Shown: positions 21,119 to 33,595 of the stretch, one piece after another
Layout: each line of letters starts with the position of its first letter
Numbering within the stretch: the first letter of the stretch is position 1
NCBI GenBank assembly: GCA_048772705.1
Contig: JBLWGC010000002.1
Location: 230,729-294,728, forward strand
From: Leidyana gryllorum EB-2025a
Lineage: Eukaryota > Apicomplexa
Length of the DNA: 64,000 nucleotides
Direction of reading: 5' to 3'
Made by a program: the position numbers and the translations under genes
Notes under the pieces: model-generated
What the model was told of the DNA's origin: nothing
The model's database searches: none
Seen by the model: only the letters and a program-made list of their open reading frames with translations

Positions 21119-23302
21119 ATGCTGCTGTCCATCCCTAGCGAGGTATTGAGGGAGCTAGTGGCTTTTCTGGCTCCATCCGAAGTATGTTTGAAGATTGCCC
21201 CACTATGCCGTGCTGGTAGGCACTTTGTGGATCAGCTGTACTGGCCCCTGTACTTGGACATTGTTTGCGATGATTTAATTCGTATCACGCGGCCCATTCT
21301 GGCGCTCCCTCCCTTACATGACAACATAGTTGGACCTATCCAGCCACAACCGCACAATATCTGGTTTTTGCATGTTCAATGCGAGAAACGTCGACGATGG
21401 CACCGACGTCGGCTGGGTGATTGCGATTCGGACGCAGATGGCAGCGAAGCGCCCAGAAGTTTGGCCCAATCCACTCAACCGGCCGATCCACACTGCCCTT
21501 TCACGCAGTTACGCAGTATGGCGAGGGACACTTTTGTCTACATGACTCTCTCACAGCCGCCCCGCGATATGCCAGGATGGTTGGTCAGAGCTCTCAAACA
21601 CGTTCGCAGTCTCACCTATATGGGAGCTGATCGTCCCTTCCGCCACAGCCTTTTAGCGCGGCAGCTCTTCGGTCAAGCTCAGACCCCTTCATCATCATCG
21701 AAACCCTCCTCTTCCCCCATACACGAACATTTGTCCCTCTTGGATTATTTTCAGGTGCTGTTCGCAAATCATGGCAGTCTCGTCACCTTCCATCTTGAAT
21801 GCTCTGCCAAGTTCAGCAGCTTCATCAACGGACCTGAAATCCCGCGCTGTCCGCGCTCCCTTTTGGTGGATAAGGATCTCGCAAGTTATCCTGTAGGTTC
21901 CTCGACACGCAGCAGTGAACAGAGCTTGGACGGCTCAGGACACCTCTTGGGATTAGAGAATGAAATCCACTGGGAGTGCTGGACGCGCCTGTTGAATCAG
22001 ACGGTCCGTCAGTGGAAAGGTGATTTTACTGAGCTCAGAACAGCGAATCTGAGCGGGTCCTATCTGCCCGCCGCCTTGGCCATTCTCAGCTCCGTTGGCG
22101 CTCGCTTCCCCAAACTCAAGAAGCTCACCATCAGAGGAGTGATAGCTATCGGGAAGTTTGGACTGGAAACCCTCAGGCAGATCGCCGCTTGCCCGACACC
22201 TCCCTCAGACGAAGAAAGCGACGGAATACCGGCCAATCCCCCAACATGGTGGCTACAGGATGTGCTCGCCGCACTGTTACTCGCAAATGACCCCTTTCGC
22301 TGTGTCAGTGTGGTCCAGGACAGGGCGACTATAACGGACAGAACTTGGTACTGGGCGAAGAAGCTGACTCAGTTCTTCACACAGAAGAATTTCCCCGTTC
22401 TCGAGGAGCTGGTACTGCACGTGGGTCACGCCAGCCCCGAAAGACGCCTCTGGTGGTCGCTACTGATGGCCGACCTCTTCCTGTCAGACACACTCAGAAC
22501 ATTGGAGTTCGACTGTTCAGCCGAAAGTTTGACCCGCGCAGTGGCTCCGAGTGAGCACCCCTGGCCAGACGGACCCCCCAACGTGTCAAACCTGGGCATT
22601 CTCAGTTCTCTCACTGTACCCACGTGCAGATTCCCGAAATTGAAGGTCATTAGGCTGGCAATTGCTTACAGTGTGTTGGATCTGGCGCGAGTTCAGCGAC
22701 AACTAAATGAAGCATTGGCAAATCCAAACATCACAATCCAAGTCCGAAGACTTCACCTATTCGTACTTTCAAGGGACTTGAACGCACAAGCTGACCTTTT
22801 CGAGCGATGGGAGGAAGAGCAACGCAACCTGATGCCTTTCGCTGAAACTGTCAGCATGTTCCCCTCAGGAGGAGTGCTGGAATTGGATTTCTCAGAAACG
22901 CCTCCAATGACACCTAGACATGCTCGCAACAATTGCTTGACCCCCAGATCAGCTTGGAATCCGGACGACGCAAGTGATTTTCCCCTACGCTTTGGCAATA
23001 TACGAAAACTTCACTTGGTGAATCTGGTACCCGGATCCAAGGCTCATCGTAAAATCTTGTCCCGACTCTGCTTTGATGGGTCCGTCCTTGAGACAGTGTC
23101 AGTGAGATGTGCCGAGAACAGCTGTGGCGAAGATCCCCCCTTTTGCGCGGAACAATTCCTTCGGCAACTTCCTTCGTTCTCGAACAAGGATATACAAATC
23201 ACTAGGCCAAAATATACCCTGACTCCCAGCGCCCATCCCTTTGATAATCCAGCGAGCTCAAAAAATGCGCATTCGAGGGTCGGGAGAGGGCAGTTTTCGT
23301 GA
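21119..23302 (+). CDS. F-box-like protein with leucine-rich region
   Basis: A 727-codon single exon. The first 45 residues (SIPSEVLRELVAFLAPSEV, then CLKIAPLCRAGRHFVDQLYW) have F-box-like spacing. The remainder has irregular Leu-rich segments such as FPKLKKLTIRGVIAIGKFGL and FPVLEELVLHVGHA, suggesting a degenerate LRR solenoid. F-box proteins link substrates to SCF ubiquitin ligases through Skp1. The domain calls rest on pattern only. It resembles in layout, though not closely in sequence, the F-box-like genes of the tandem array at the right edge. Confidence 0.6.
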   Translation: MLLSIPSEVLRELVAFLAPSEVCLKIAPLCRAGRHFVDQLYWPLYLDIVCDDLIRITRPILALPPLHDNIVGPIQPQPHNIWFLHVQCEKRRRWHRRRLGDCDSDADGSEAPRSLAQSTQPADPHCPFTQLRSMARDTFVYMTLSQPPRDMPGWLVRALKHVRSLTYMGADRPFRHSLLARQLFGQAQTPSSSSKPSSSPIHEHLSLLDYFQVLFANHGSLVTFHLECSAKFSSFINGPEIPRCPRSLLVDKDLASYPVGSSTRSSEQSLDGSGHLLGLENEIHWECWTRLLNQTVRQWKGDFTELRTANLSGSYLPAALAILSSVGARFPKLKKLTIRGVIAIGKFGLETLRQIAACPTPPSDEESDGIPANPPTWWLQDVLAALLLANDPFRCVSVVQDRATITDRTWYWAKKLTQFFTQKNFPVLEELVLHVGHASPERRLWWSLLMADLFLSDTLRTLEFDCSAESLTRAVAPSEHPWPDGPPNVSNLGILSSLTVPTCRFPKLKVIRLAIAYSVLDLARVQRQLNEALANPNITIQVRRLHLFVLSRDLNAQADLFERWEEEQRNLMPFAETVSMFPSGGVLELDFSETPPMTPRHARNNCLTPRSAWNPDDASDFPLRFGNIRKLHLVNLVPGSKAHRKILSRLCFDGSVLETVSVRCAENSCGEDPPFCAEQFLRQLPSFSNKDIQITRPKYTLTPSAHPFDNPASSKNAHSRVGRGQFS

Positions 23303-23474
23303 ATAGAGAGAGAGAGAGAGATACATATATACATATGTATGGATACACACGTGGTGGTGAGCGTGAGCCGCAGGAGGTATATTTCTACCTCGCTGGATGT
23401 AAGTGGAGGAAGCAGCCTCGATCAACAGGCAGACAAACGGAGGGGCTGGGCGTGAAGCAAAACTATGGCAAGCA

Positions 23475-25195
<1,721 letters not shown>

Positions 25196-25196
<1 letters not shown>

Positions 25197-27350
25197 TAGA
25201 TTTTTTTATGGCCGAAGATTAGACTTGCCGCTGGGGATGCATTGCTGGGCTGTTTCCACCCTGCCCTTCGCTGACGAGCGTGATGCTCGTCTAGTATAAT
25301 GAAGGCCAAGAAGGTTGGGAACCCTTTCCGCACTGCCAACTGCTCTCTCCACCGCCCATCCTTACTCCACTTCTCCCTGTACCGCCCCCTGAAAGACATT
25401 GCCAACTTTGGCTCAAGGCCATTCCCCGCTGAATTTGAAGTCTCATCTACCAAATTGAACTCCACTCACAGGAGTTGATAGGGGTCGTGCACTCCTCGCC
25501 GGGCGGAGTGGCAGCTGCAGCATTGTTTTCTTTCCCCATCTGCCGTTTGGCGAAACTTCTGGCTTCAGTTGATGCGAATAGGTGCTCAAGCTCCTTCAGA
25601 GCGACGATCACTCGAACGAATCCTGGGTCGTCATCCGGCGTATATATACTTTGGGCCTCAAAGACCACACCTCCCGCCTTGTCTGCAATTAGGGGTGTAG
25701 CGCGGTGTCATATGGAAGCCGTCTTACTCTCCAAGACGGTTACTCTCCAGCCCAGCACCTTCTGGACCAGCAGGTTGAACAGCCTGATAAGATTGGCGAG
25801 ATCGCATTACGGGACTGTAGCTTAGTGCCCCTTACTCTTGTTTGAACTTGCCTTCTTGCCGTAGAGCGTCGAACCGCTTAATGGCCCCGTCACGTTCCTT
25901 TCGTAAACACTCCACCAGATTCTCGCCCGCAGGCTCGTCCATTCTCTGCAAAAGTGTCAGGGAACGCCTGATACCCTTCCCGCGCACACGTGTGTGCATG
26001 GCCGAGACGTGACGTCCACGCGGAAGCACGTTGCCAAGCACAGTCGAACGTATATATATATGTATAGCCGGTGGCCTCATAACTCACAGATTGGGGTCGC
26101 GTTGCTAAATCCATTGTGAGTTTCTGTACTTCAGTGATCAATTGTTGGCGCACTTGGTTGGCCTTCTCGAGTCTGGCGGTCAAGTCTGCAATGTGAGCGT
26201 CCTTGCGGGCGTTCCCTGCAATTTCGCCTTCTGCGTCCTTGAGTTCCGCACGTAGACGATCGAGCTCAGCATCCCGATCCGCTAGTTGTTGTTTCAGCAT
26301 CCTGACGATCGGTGTTTGATCGACACCTTCATCGGTGGTGGCAACAGTGCTAACGGGCTCGGGTTGCGGCGAGGTAGCAGCAGCGGTGGTGCCTGGAGTT
26401 CTGGATGTGTTATCTCCACGGATGTCTTGTTGTTGTTTTAAACAGCGCTGCGCAATGGATTGTGGGGGGAGTCGGAGGTTTTGGTTACCCTGAGAATACC
26501 GATTTGGGTATTGAGGCATTCGCATTGTTGTTCGGAGATTGCTAGATTACTTTGAGCTTCTTCTTGAAGGCTTAAAGCATGTCTTCGTTCCCTTTCTGCT
26601 GTTCTCAGCTGGGCTTCAAGTTCTTGGATCTTGCGTTTGAGCTCGATGGACTCGGAATTGCCCAGGAGGCTCTGGTTTTCAGCTTGTTGTGCTTTGGCGA
26701 CGAGCTCTGCGAGTTTGAATTCCAGAGCGGCTGGGGAAACATCGGTTCCGGGTTCCAAGACTCCGGCTGCCGTGTTATTCCAGGATTCGAGTTCGGCTTC
26801 ATATCTTTGAGTGAGGACGGCTAGCCGTTCCCGGTCCTCAACGAGCTTTAGGAGTTGCGTTTGGTCCATACGGACGGGAGTCTCATTAGCGGAGACGGAG
26901 ACTTTGGTCCCGAGTTCGAGGTGGTCGCGTTCCAATCTAGCTAAGCGTTCACGATACTCGGGGAGCATAGCAGCCGTCCTCTCCGCCTGCGGGTCGCGAT
27001 GTTCGATATTGATAGGGCGGCCTTTGCATACGCATTGCCGAGGGAGGAATGTACTTACGAGTCTCAACTGTTCCTTGAGGGCCTGTTTCTCCTTGCCTAA
27101 ACGTTTGTTATCCAGAACTTGTCTGTCCAAGGCTTCCTTCCAAGCATCACGGATCTGCGAAAGAGTGTGAGTGTGTGAGTGAGTTTGGTGTTCGTACTTT
27201 GGTCCAAGTTTCTTGAGCGTCTCGTTGGAGTCGTATGTTCTTGGCTTTGAGGTTGTCAACATCCTTTTCGAGTTGCTGAATCCTGTGGGGGATAAGGGAG
27301 GTGTGGTGGGTGGCTTGCCTGGAATAGGGGTCCTCAGCCGTCGCCTCCAT
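25196..27350 (-). CDS. MAD1: spindle-assembly checkpoint protein MAD1
   Basis: Exons 27198-27350, 27059-27154, 26489-26986, 26088-26447, 25836-25945, 25728-25783, 25470-25682 and 25196-25428 join to 572 residues. Most of the protein is heptad coiled coil (QLEKDVDNLKAKNIRLQRDA, LKRKIQELEAQLRTAERER). The C-terminal globular part fits the Mad1 RWD-like fold: LFNLLVQKVLGWRVTVLENK, VVFEAQSIYT and the end VRKGFPTFLAFIILDE, comparable to the SIPAFLS-LTLEL terminus of known Mad1. It recruits Mad2 to unattached kinetochores. A possible GC-AG intron in the first exon is in frame and left unspliced. The 142-nt intron 25946-26087 holds a CACACGTGTG copy. The stop codon overlaps the kinase start. Confidence 0.82.
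25985..25994. repeat. CACACGTGTG palindrome in a MAD1 intron
   Basis: Lies in the longest intron of MAD1 (142 nt); extended here to GCACACGTGTGTGC. Confidence 0.8.
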
Positions 27351-27377
27351 TGTTTTTGGCAAAGGTGTTTTTAGAGA

Positions 27378-28085
27378 ATGAGTTTGGGTGGGAAGAAGTA
27401 TTACGATAATGACCAGTTGATCAACCCTTCCTTTGTACTGGGGCCTTTCCGACAAAGTATCCGGATCGAGGAGCTCCGTCGGCGCATCCCGTTACTGCGG
27501 GTGGACGCTGAGAGACTGTTGCGGACTGTGGCAGTGGGTGTCGAGGATCACTGGAAGCAGACCAGTGAGAACGCCGATGCTGCTTGGGAGAATCCCCGGG
27601 ACGTATATTTTCGGCCCAAAGTGGGAGGCAGCAGCCGGAGTGATGGAGCAGCGAAGTTAAAAGCAGTCTCCTCGCGTGAAGAATGGCCAGAACTATGGAC
27701 ACTGGCGACTAGTATCACCCACCAAATCCTCGCTGACAGGGACATTTTCACGCTCTATGTATCGACACCAGCGGTCGGAGACAGCACTCCGATCAACAGA
27801 GACGACATTGGCACTCCCTCCAATAAGGCTACCGGGAGCACCTCAACGTGCGGCGTTGTTGACGAACGACTGTGTAAGACTGGGGACTATGAACATTATT
27901 GGCCCCCGAAGGTCGTACAACGCTGGGACTCCCACAAGGTTCCGAGCGGCGAGTGGCGGAGTAATATGGCTCTGTGCGTAGGCGAATTGGTCAGCAAGAT
28001 TGGAAGTAAAGATGATGATGAAGCGATCAATCATCATCATCAACCCATGTCCGATGATCGACTCACCTCCCCTTCCTCGTCGTAA
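27378..28085 (+). CDS. unknown protein, divergent from MAD1
   Basis: A 235-codon frame whose ATG is only 27 bp from the MAD1 ATG. It contains a basic helical segment (SIRIEELRRRIPLLRVDAER) and ends in a His/Asp/Ser-rich tail. No domain recognised. Further exons may follow: the next 1.3 kb hold a fragment PKFDWNGEVEDRDGLAPMN and a PAM2-like segment that could belong to it, but I could not join them with confidence. Confidence 0.5.
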   Translation: MSLGGKKYYDNDQLINPSFVLGPFRQSIRIEELRRRIPLLRVDAERLLRTVAVGVEDHWKQTSENADAAWENPRDVYFRPKVGGSSRSDGAAKLKAVSSREEWPELWTLATSITHQILADRDIFTLYVSTPAVGDSTPINRDDIGTPSNKATGSTSTCGVVDERLCKTGDYEHYWPPKVVQRWDSHKVPSGEWRSNMALCVGELVSKIGSKDDDEAINHHHQPMSDDRLTSPSSS

Positions 28086-28237
28086 AATTCAAACTAGCTA
28101 GAGCAAGCAGCCAAGCCACGCCGTTGCCGTCGTCCAAGGAGGGTCCCCATGTAGTACAATTAGTTAGTGGGACCCCGAGACGACGCCCCCCCTCTCTGCT
28201 GTCGACATCTCTGAAGGCCATGGAATTGGTTTACAAG

Positions 28238-28714
28238 CACACACTCACTCATACACTCGCACACACACACACACACGCACTGACTCCACCAAAGTTCGAC
28301 TGGAATGGAGAAGTCGAAGATCGAGACGGGTTGGCCCCAATGAACACCGGAGGGATGTCTGTTAGTCGTCCCTTTATTCTGTCCGTCCTTCTCTCTGTCT
28401 TCTTCCCTCCGTCCGTCCGTCTCTCTCTCATTTTACCTCTCTCTTCTGCTCGCCCCGGCTGACTGTCAGACGGTCGTGTGCCCGAAGTCTTCTTCCCTAC
28501 TGGACTGACCGCCGACGCTTTGCCTCCCCGGTTTCTCCTTCTCCCTCCCTCCCTCTCTGTCTGTCTGTTTGTGTGTCAGTCTCTCTTGCTCTTTCCCAGT
28601 CGCTAGGTCACCCCTCTCGAATGAACACAAGAGTCAGTAGGCATTTTGTCGCCCACTCAAGTCGGCCCTCTCTCTTTGTGCACCAGCGATCTTTGTTGCA
28701 CGCCCGCTTCATGC

Positions 28715-28745
<31 letters not shown>

Positions 28746-28790
28746 CGCGATGTTGTGTGTGTGTGTGAGCGCGCGATGTTGTGTGTGCGG
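28238..28790. repeat. CA/TG and pyrimidine microsatellites
   Basis: A CA run near 28258-28278, CT/TCC-rich blocks near 28380-28450 and 28530-28600, and TG runs near 28714-28735 and 28755-28770. Confidence 0.85.
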
Positions 28791-29222
28791 GGTCGCTACT
28801 GAGAGCGTTGTTGTTGGCCTGCAGCGTCTCTCTCTGTCTGAGTCTGAATGTGTTTGTGTGGTGGGGGGAAGTACTATCATCTTAGCAGCAGCTTTTTCAA
28901 TTATGCTCATTATGTTGTTCATCAAACTCTCTCTCTCCACCTCTACCCGGTGGTCTGTGTGAAGGTCTGTTGTGCCGTTGCAGTGGCGAGGAAATTAAGT
29001 GCCATTACGACTTCAAATCTTGTTTGGGCCGTCTCGAACGTGCACATGGCTCAGTGAAAAGTGAGTAGCGCACGCGCGCGTTTAGTCCACTAGAGAAGAT
29101 ACGAATTGGAATCTTGCTTATTGTCTCGTCTTGATATGTCCTCCACAGATTAACATCCCATCATTGCGGAACTTTTGTGTGTCGGTGATACACAGTCAGA
29201 CTCGGCGAACAGCGAGTGTAGA

Positions 29223-29342
29223 TACCCGGTGGAGAGAAGAAAGTCCTCAATCCGAATGCCTCCAGCTTCAATGCCGAAGTCTGGTCTCAACCAGTACCGG
29301 TCGAGGAAAGTCAGCAGCTATTCAAGGAGAGGAATGAGATGA
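29223..29342 (+). CDS. possible exon with PAM2-like motif
   Basis: Following an AG acceptor (TGTAG), the frame reads GGEKKVLNPNASSFNAEVW and ends at a GTATGT donor-like site. LNPNA-x-x-F is the core of PAM2 motifs, which bind the MLLE domain of poly(A)-binding protein. Which gene it belongs to is unclear; the 27378 gene is the nearest on this strand. Confidence 0.35.
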   Translation, partial: YPVERRKSSIRMPPASMPKSGLNQYRSRKVSSYSRRGMR

Positions 29343-29474
29343 ACACGGATAATGTATGTCAGTCAGTCGTGATAACTGTGTGTGTGAGAGCGATTATGGT
29401 CTATATTAAGATCAATAGTACAAGACTGAAGGGTATGTGGCTCGGGTATGTCAATGTATCGATAAATCCTGCAG

Positions 29475-31178
29475 CTAATTAGCCGGTGCCTGTGCTGCAC
29501 TACGGGGAGCCGGCCCTCTGCCTCGGAAGGGACGGCCGTTACCCCGACCTCTTCCCCGCTGCTGGGAGCCAGGCTGGCGAGGACGCGGGGTCACGCCACG
29601 CCCGGGGCCACCTCCAGCCAAGGCATACCGGTCAGCCGACATGTCATTCTCAACATTGACCTCAAATCCAGCCGACTCTTGTTCTTCCGAGGGACGTCCT
29701 AGTCTTCCCCAATTTGGGACCTGCAGACGGATATGCCCGCTGGAGAGATCAACGCGAGCGTTCTGGATTGTGAAGAAAGTGCCCATCTCCATCAGATTGG
29801 GCGCATTTGCGGAATTGTTGGGTTTGGCACCACTTATCAGCAGTTGCACAATACCAGTTTCGTCACCAACCACCACCATTCCTCGGTTAGTTCCTAGCTC
29901 TTGCAAAGGTTGGTGTACCTTAACCACAAGGCTGTAACCAGGACCATTGGGGTTTATCTCCTGCAGGTACAATCTAATTTTCAACCACAAAGATATCAGT
30001 CTACGTGAACTATCGCGCCCACTTAAACAAACGCCCATTCGACAACCCACCACCAGATCTGGTACTCGGGCGAAGCCTGGCCCACGCGCGCAGCCGGCAA
30101 GCTCACTACCACCGTGCCACCACTTGGTCACAATGTTGATGTGAACTCGCCGCTGCGCTCGCTGGCCCACAGGCACAAACGCAACCCATTCCCAGTGCTG
30201 GACGGTAACGGCACGTCGGGGTCGCAATCACACTCACAAATACACAAACACGAGCACACACGCGCGCACACACGCGAGACGGCACCGCCACATCATAAGA
30301 GAACCCCCATATATCCCACAGACAGTCTCTACCCTTATGCGCACGAGTCAACAAGAACGGCGAGGACTTATACAAACGGCGTTTCATCTTACCTGGACTT
30401 TGGACCAGCGGATGGGTTGATTCCCTTGTTGACGAGGCGGGGGAACGTAGCCAGTGGGGGGCGTGTAACGCGGCCTTAAAGCGGATGGAGTGAAAGGGAC
30501 GGAAACTTACATGCGGTTGTGGTATCGGTATTCGTGGAAGAAGAAGAGGCCAGCAAGCGACTTAAGATCTGAAGTAGAACGCCAGGCATTGCCTAGCGGC
30601 ACAAGCTGGATGGAATATCCGTTCTCATCGGGGGAGGCTGACTGCATCTGCTCAACCTCCTCATCCGAGATAGTTTTCCGGTAGAGATAGAGTTCAATGT
30701 TATCACAGGCGGTAGCGGGATTGGTATTTACCCCCCAGTTGTTGCCCAGCCGATTAGACAGATGGTCTAAGTCCGGCCGCACCAAGACGATGTTGCAGGT
30801 CTTTTCAATCACTGAGATTTGTTGTCCCTGCAATCGCTGGTTGGGGCCAAAACGCCCGCATGGAACCTCTGATGGGGGGATCGCATATCGGTCGCCAGAG
30901 ATCCTACCTGGCGAGTCGGGATACCCTTGACTGACTGCTCGGCGGCGGGCCTGCACGAAGGCGACGAATTCACGCGGGCGGCTGCTTCCATCTGGGCCAG
31001 CCGCATGGGTGCGGAAAACGACCAAAACGGCCGCGCTGGGGCAACGTAACAATAAAGGTGTAGTGTGCTCCACTGGGCCGTCCTCTTTTGAAGTGTTGAC
31101 GATTGTCACTTCCGCGAACACGCTGTCAATAATACCATCAACGAGTTGGACATAGCTGCGGAGAGAGTCGTTCATCAT
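29475..31178 (-). CDS. OB-fold protein with RGG tail (three exons)
   Basis: Exons 30511-31178, 30393-30474 and 29475-29960 join in frame to 411 residues. The last part contains a single-strand-binding OB fold similar to plant At4g28440-type and SOSS-B proteins: WSKVQEINPNGPGYSLVVKV, VGDETGIVQLLISG, FFTIQNARVDLSSGHIRL and NWGRL. An Arg/Gly-rich tail (RGRGRGNGRPFRGRGP) follows, which often binds RNA. The first 222 residues are unrecognised. The second intron is 432 nt, unusually long, and contains CA repeats and its own open frame. If exon 1 instead ends at the TAA at 30507, it would be a separate gene and the OB protein would lack an obvious ATG. Confidence 0.65.
30235..30290. repeat. CA/CG-rich microsatellite in OB-fold gene intron
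   Basis: Runs of ACACAC and ACGCGCGCAC within the 432-nt intron. Confidence 0.7.
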
Positions 31179-31197
31179 CGGGGACTAACCGCCAAAC

Positions 31198-31453
31198 TCA
31201 CAAGATCTTAAACTTCTTCAGCCGTCCTTCAACGCGACTTGCGCAGAATGGTCCCACATAGTAACTCATTAAGCGAGCTGCAACGGCATTTCTGCAGAGA
31301 AAATCAATGCTCCTTACACTCCACGAGCTGCTTGAAGTAGGTTTGGTCCTCGGACCGAGTGAACTCAATATCAACTCGGTACCGTGTGGTGTCCTGTGAG
31401 TATTCGAAGGCCATGCCTCCACCCTCACATGGAACGAGAAGTTCAGCTGGCAT
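31198..31453 (-). CDS. small unknown protein, possible 28-nt intron
   Basis: ATG at 31453. Joining 31320-31453 to 31198-31291 across GTGTAAG...CTGCAG gives 75 residues (start MPAELLVPCEGGGMAFEYSQ, end VEGRLKKFKIL) with smooth composition. The intron would be only 28 nt, shorter than any other mapped here. Without splicing the first frame stops after ~47 residues. No family recognised. Confidence 0.45.
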
Positions 31454-31669
31454 TTGGGGTTCGATTGGTTAGTCGTGGATGATCTGCTTCTGTGGGGGAA
31501 TTAATCACTGAAAGTGCATCTAAGTCTTTGTTGAAGGTAGATCTTTTGGGCACTCAAGGCACACAAACGCACACACTTTAGCGTATCAAATGTCTTTTTA
31601 GGGTCTATTAACTACTTTTTAATGTCACCGTTGTCGTTTTCCAACGGCACGAATGTCTTTGGCCACAAC

Positions 31670-32734
31670 TCACTCCCCCTGTTGAGCTGCTTGACCCGCT
31701 TCCTGCGCACGTTGACTCAAAGCCGCCGATCGTGCCTTCAACCGCTCGCTGCGGGCCTTGTTGCTCAACAACTTCCGCAATTTGGCAGCAGGTCTCCACA
31801 TAGCATATCCGTCCTCCCTGGAATTTGCCCATAATTCACATTCAGTGAAATCAACACCTACCGATTGCTTATCACGCTGAATCCTAAACGCTCGTACCAC
31901 TCCTTGATTTCTGGATTGGCTGCAAATGGACGATGTTTAGCTTATCGACGAAATATGACTTTATCCTCTCACCTGACTGTACCACTAGGCTACTCGTCCA
32001 ATTTTGATTCAACTGCAACTTCTCCACCACTGACATGAATTCCGAACCAACGCGCTGCCCTTGCCACGCTTTAGCAACTTGGAGTTCCAGTATATGGATG
32101 TTTCTCAGTATCTCATCACTGCCAGTTAGTGCCATATAGCCGACCAGTTCGGGGGTTTCGGTGACAAAGGAAGGGCGTTCCTTGCTTGCTGGAGCTGCTT
32201 GTGGCATTGCCACTTCAGCTACACCATCTTGTTTTTCGATGCCGGCATGAAGGCCTTTATCACCTGTGGGGACATCTTCGATGGCCGGCGCGTCATTAGG
32301 TGGCTTCAAGCACAACACCCAAGCGACTGAAGAGTGGATGTCGAACAGCACACGTGTGTGTGCTACTTACCCCGAGTGCGGAACAAGTCGTCAAACTTGT
32401 CTTCATCACTCCATCCCGGGCTTGAAGCTTTAGGCAACTTTACCCCTGATTTCAGGTATATCTCCGACATATTATCCCGACACAAACTCATCAGGGCCTG
32501 GTCAAATTGCATAACCTGGCCTTGGTACATGAGTTTGGGAGCGATATCATTGATGACGAGAGCACTACTGCATATTAACTGGATGAAATCAGTTTTAGAT
32601 TTGAGTCTTTGAAGACTTCCTTTATCCCACGACTCAGCTCCGGGAATTAAAAGGCAGCGGGCATTAGGATGCCATGGTGCTCGCGGGTCATCCGCTAATT
32701 TGATGTCAGGGGACCACTTGAGGGGAGGCGCCAT
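31670..32734 (-). CDS. GNAT N-acetyltransferase, NAA40/NatD-like (four exons)
   Basis: Exons 32371-32734, 31973-32263, 31862-31919 and 31670-31817 give 286 residues. The acetyl-CoA-binding core reads ILELQVAKAWQGQRVGSEFM, with the GNAT Q/R-x-x-G-x-G/A turn as GQRVGS, followed by EIKEWYERLGFSVI, the typical last GNAT helix and strand. The layout resembles NAA40, which acetylates the N termini of H4 and H2A, but the assignment within GNATs is tentative. The first 120 residues are not recognised. The C terminus is basic (LRKLLSNKARSERLKARSAA). Its start lies inside the 3' end of the methyltransferase gene. Intron 1 (107 nt) carries a CACACGTGTG copy. Confidence 0.65.
32349..32358. repeat. CACACGTGTG palindrome in acetyltransferase intron 1
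   Basis: Within the 107-nt intron 32264-32370, near its 5' splice site. Confidence 0.8.
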
Positions 32735-33568
32735 TGTTTTTTTTCTGCAACTGGAGAAGGAACGTCCAACTGCGGGCTGTATGCTGATGGTATCGAGCTG
32801 TTCTAATATTATCAAACATGCCTCCGTGGTTGTTTCGACGTCTGTGAACGCCTGGCAATTGTGTGAGATCGTATGAGATTGGGGCGTCGACAATCTGAAA
32901 TGCACTCTGAGAGACGATTTCTTGGAAAGCCCACTTTTCCGCTTGACCGTCGACCAGGGTGACGAGGACCTTTCCATTGGGCACTGAGAGTATCTGCTGT
33001 GCTGATTGCAGGAAGTCTGCGAGCAGCTGTTTATGAATGGCTGCGTCTTCGCAGCCGGCGTGGGGATGATTCCACATGATTCTATCAAATTTGGGCTCGG
33101 CGTCGGAACCCAATGTTTCGGTGAGTCGTGTGGCGTCGATCTCATGTCGAAGAGTCACCTGTGGGTGTGGCGTGATGTAATGGTTGGGTAACAGGGAAGG
33201 ACTGACCTCTGGGGCGGCTCGCGGTAATGCCAAATAGCGTAGTATAGGCGTTGCATTGGTATATAGATCGCGCACGGCATTCGCTGACTCCAAGCTGGTG
33301 GCAAAGATGGTCAGATGGGAGGGGAGAGATGGCAGTGCGGAGTCATCTTGGGTTGGACAGTCGAGGAGGCGCGCTAAACTGTTGTGAGATTAGTCGAGAT
33401 GGCTCAGCAAGAGAAGGCTCACTAGTCGGGATCGATCAGTTTGGCTGCGTCTTTGGTCTTAGTGGGCAGAATGCCCCGCACACGGCTTTGTTTTGAGTGG
33501 TATTTGTACGACTTTACCACTGCTTGAGAGAACGAGAAGTCTCCCTCTCCCAGCAGCAGCAGGCGCAT
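32706..33568 (-). CDS. BMT5-like 25S rRNA uridine-N3 methyltransferase
   Basis: Exons 33423-33568, 33207-33378 and 32706-33158 (introns 44 and 48 nt) give 256 residues, typical for this domain (PF10354). The SAM-binding start is MRLLLLGEGDFSFSQAVV. Then come LTIFATSLES, LRHEIDATRL and the family signature FDRIMWNHPHAG, followed by KVLVTLVDGQAEKWAFQEI. In yeast Bmt5 the product methylates one uridine of large-subunit rRNA in the nucleolus. Its ATG is 27 bp from the divergent start of the next gene. Its last ten codons overlap the acetyltransferase start in another frame. Confidence 0.85.
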
Positions 33569-33595
33569 TGCACTTTTTTTGTTCCAAAAAGCCGC

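Larger units (their letters stand above)
28086..29474. other. low-complexity stretch with possible exons
   Basis: Dominated by CA/TG and CT microsatellites. Plus-strand fragments with coding character occur at about 28200-28360 and 29223-29342; the second is listed separately. The rest shows nothing recognisable. Confidence 0.45.

Noticed and set aside
28238-28790. Repeat blocks considered as a CRISPR or satellite array
   Set aside because: Simple CA/TG and CT microsatellites without spacers or a longer unit.
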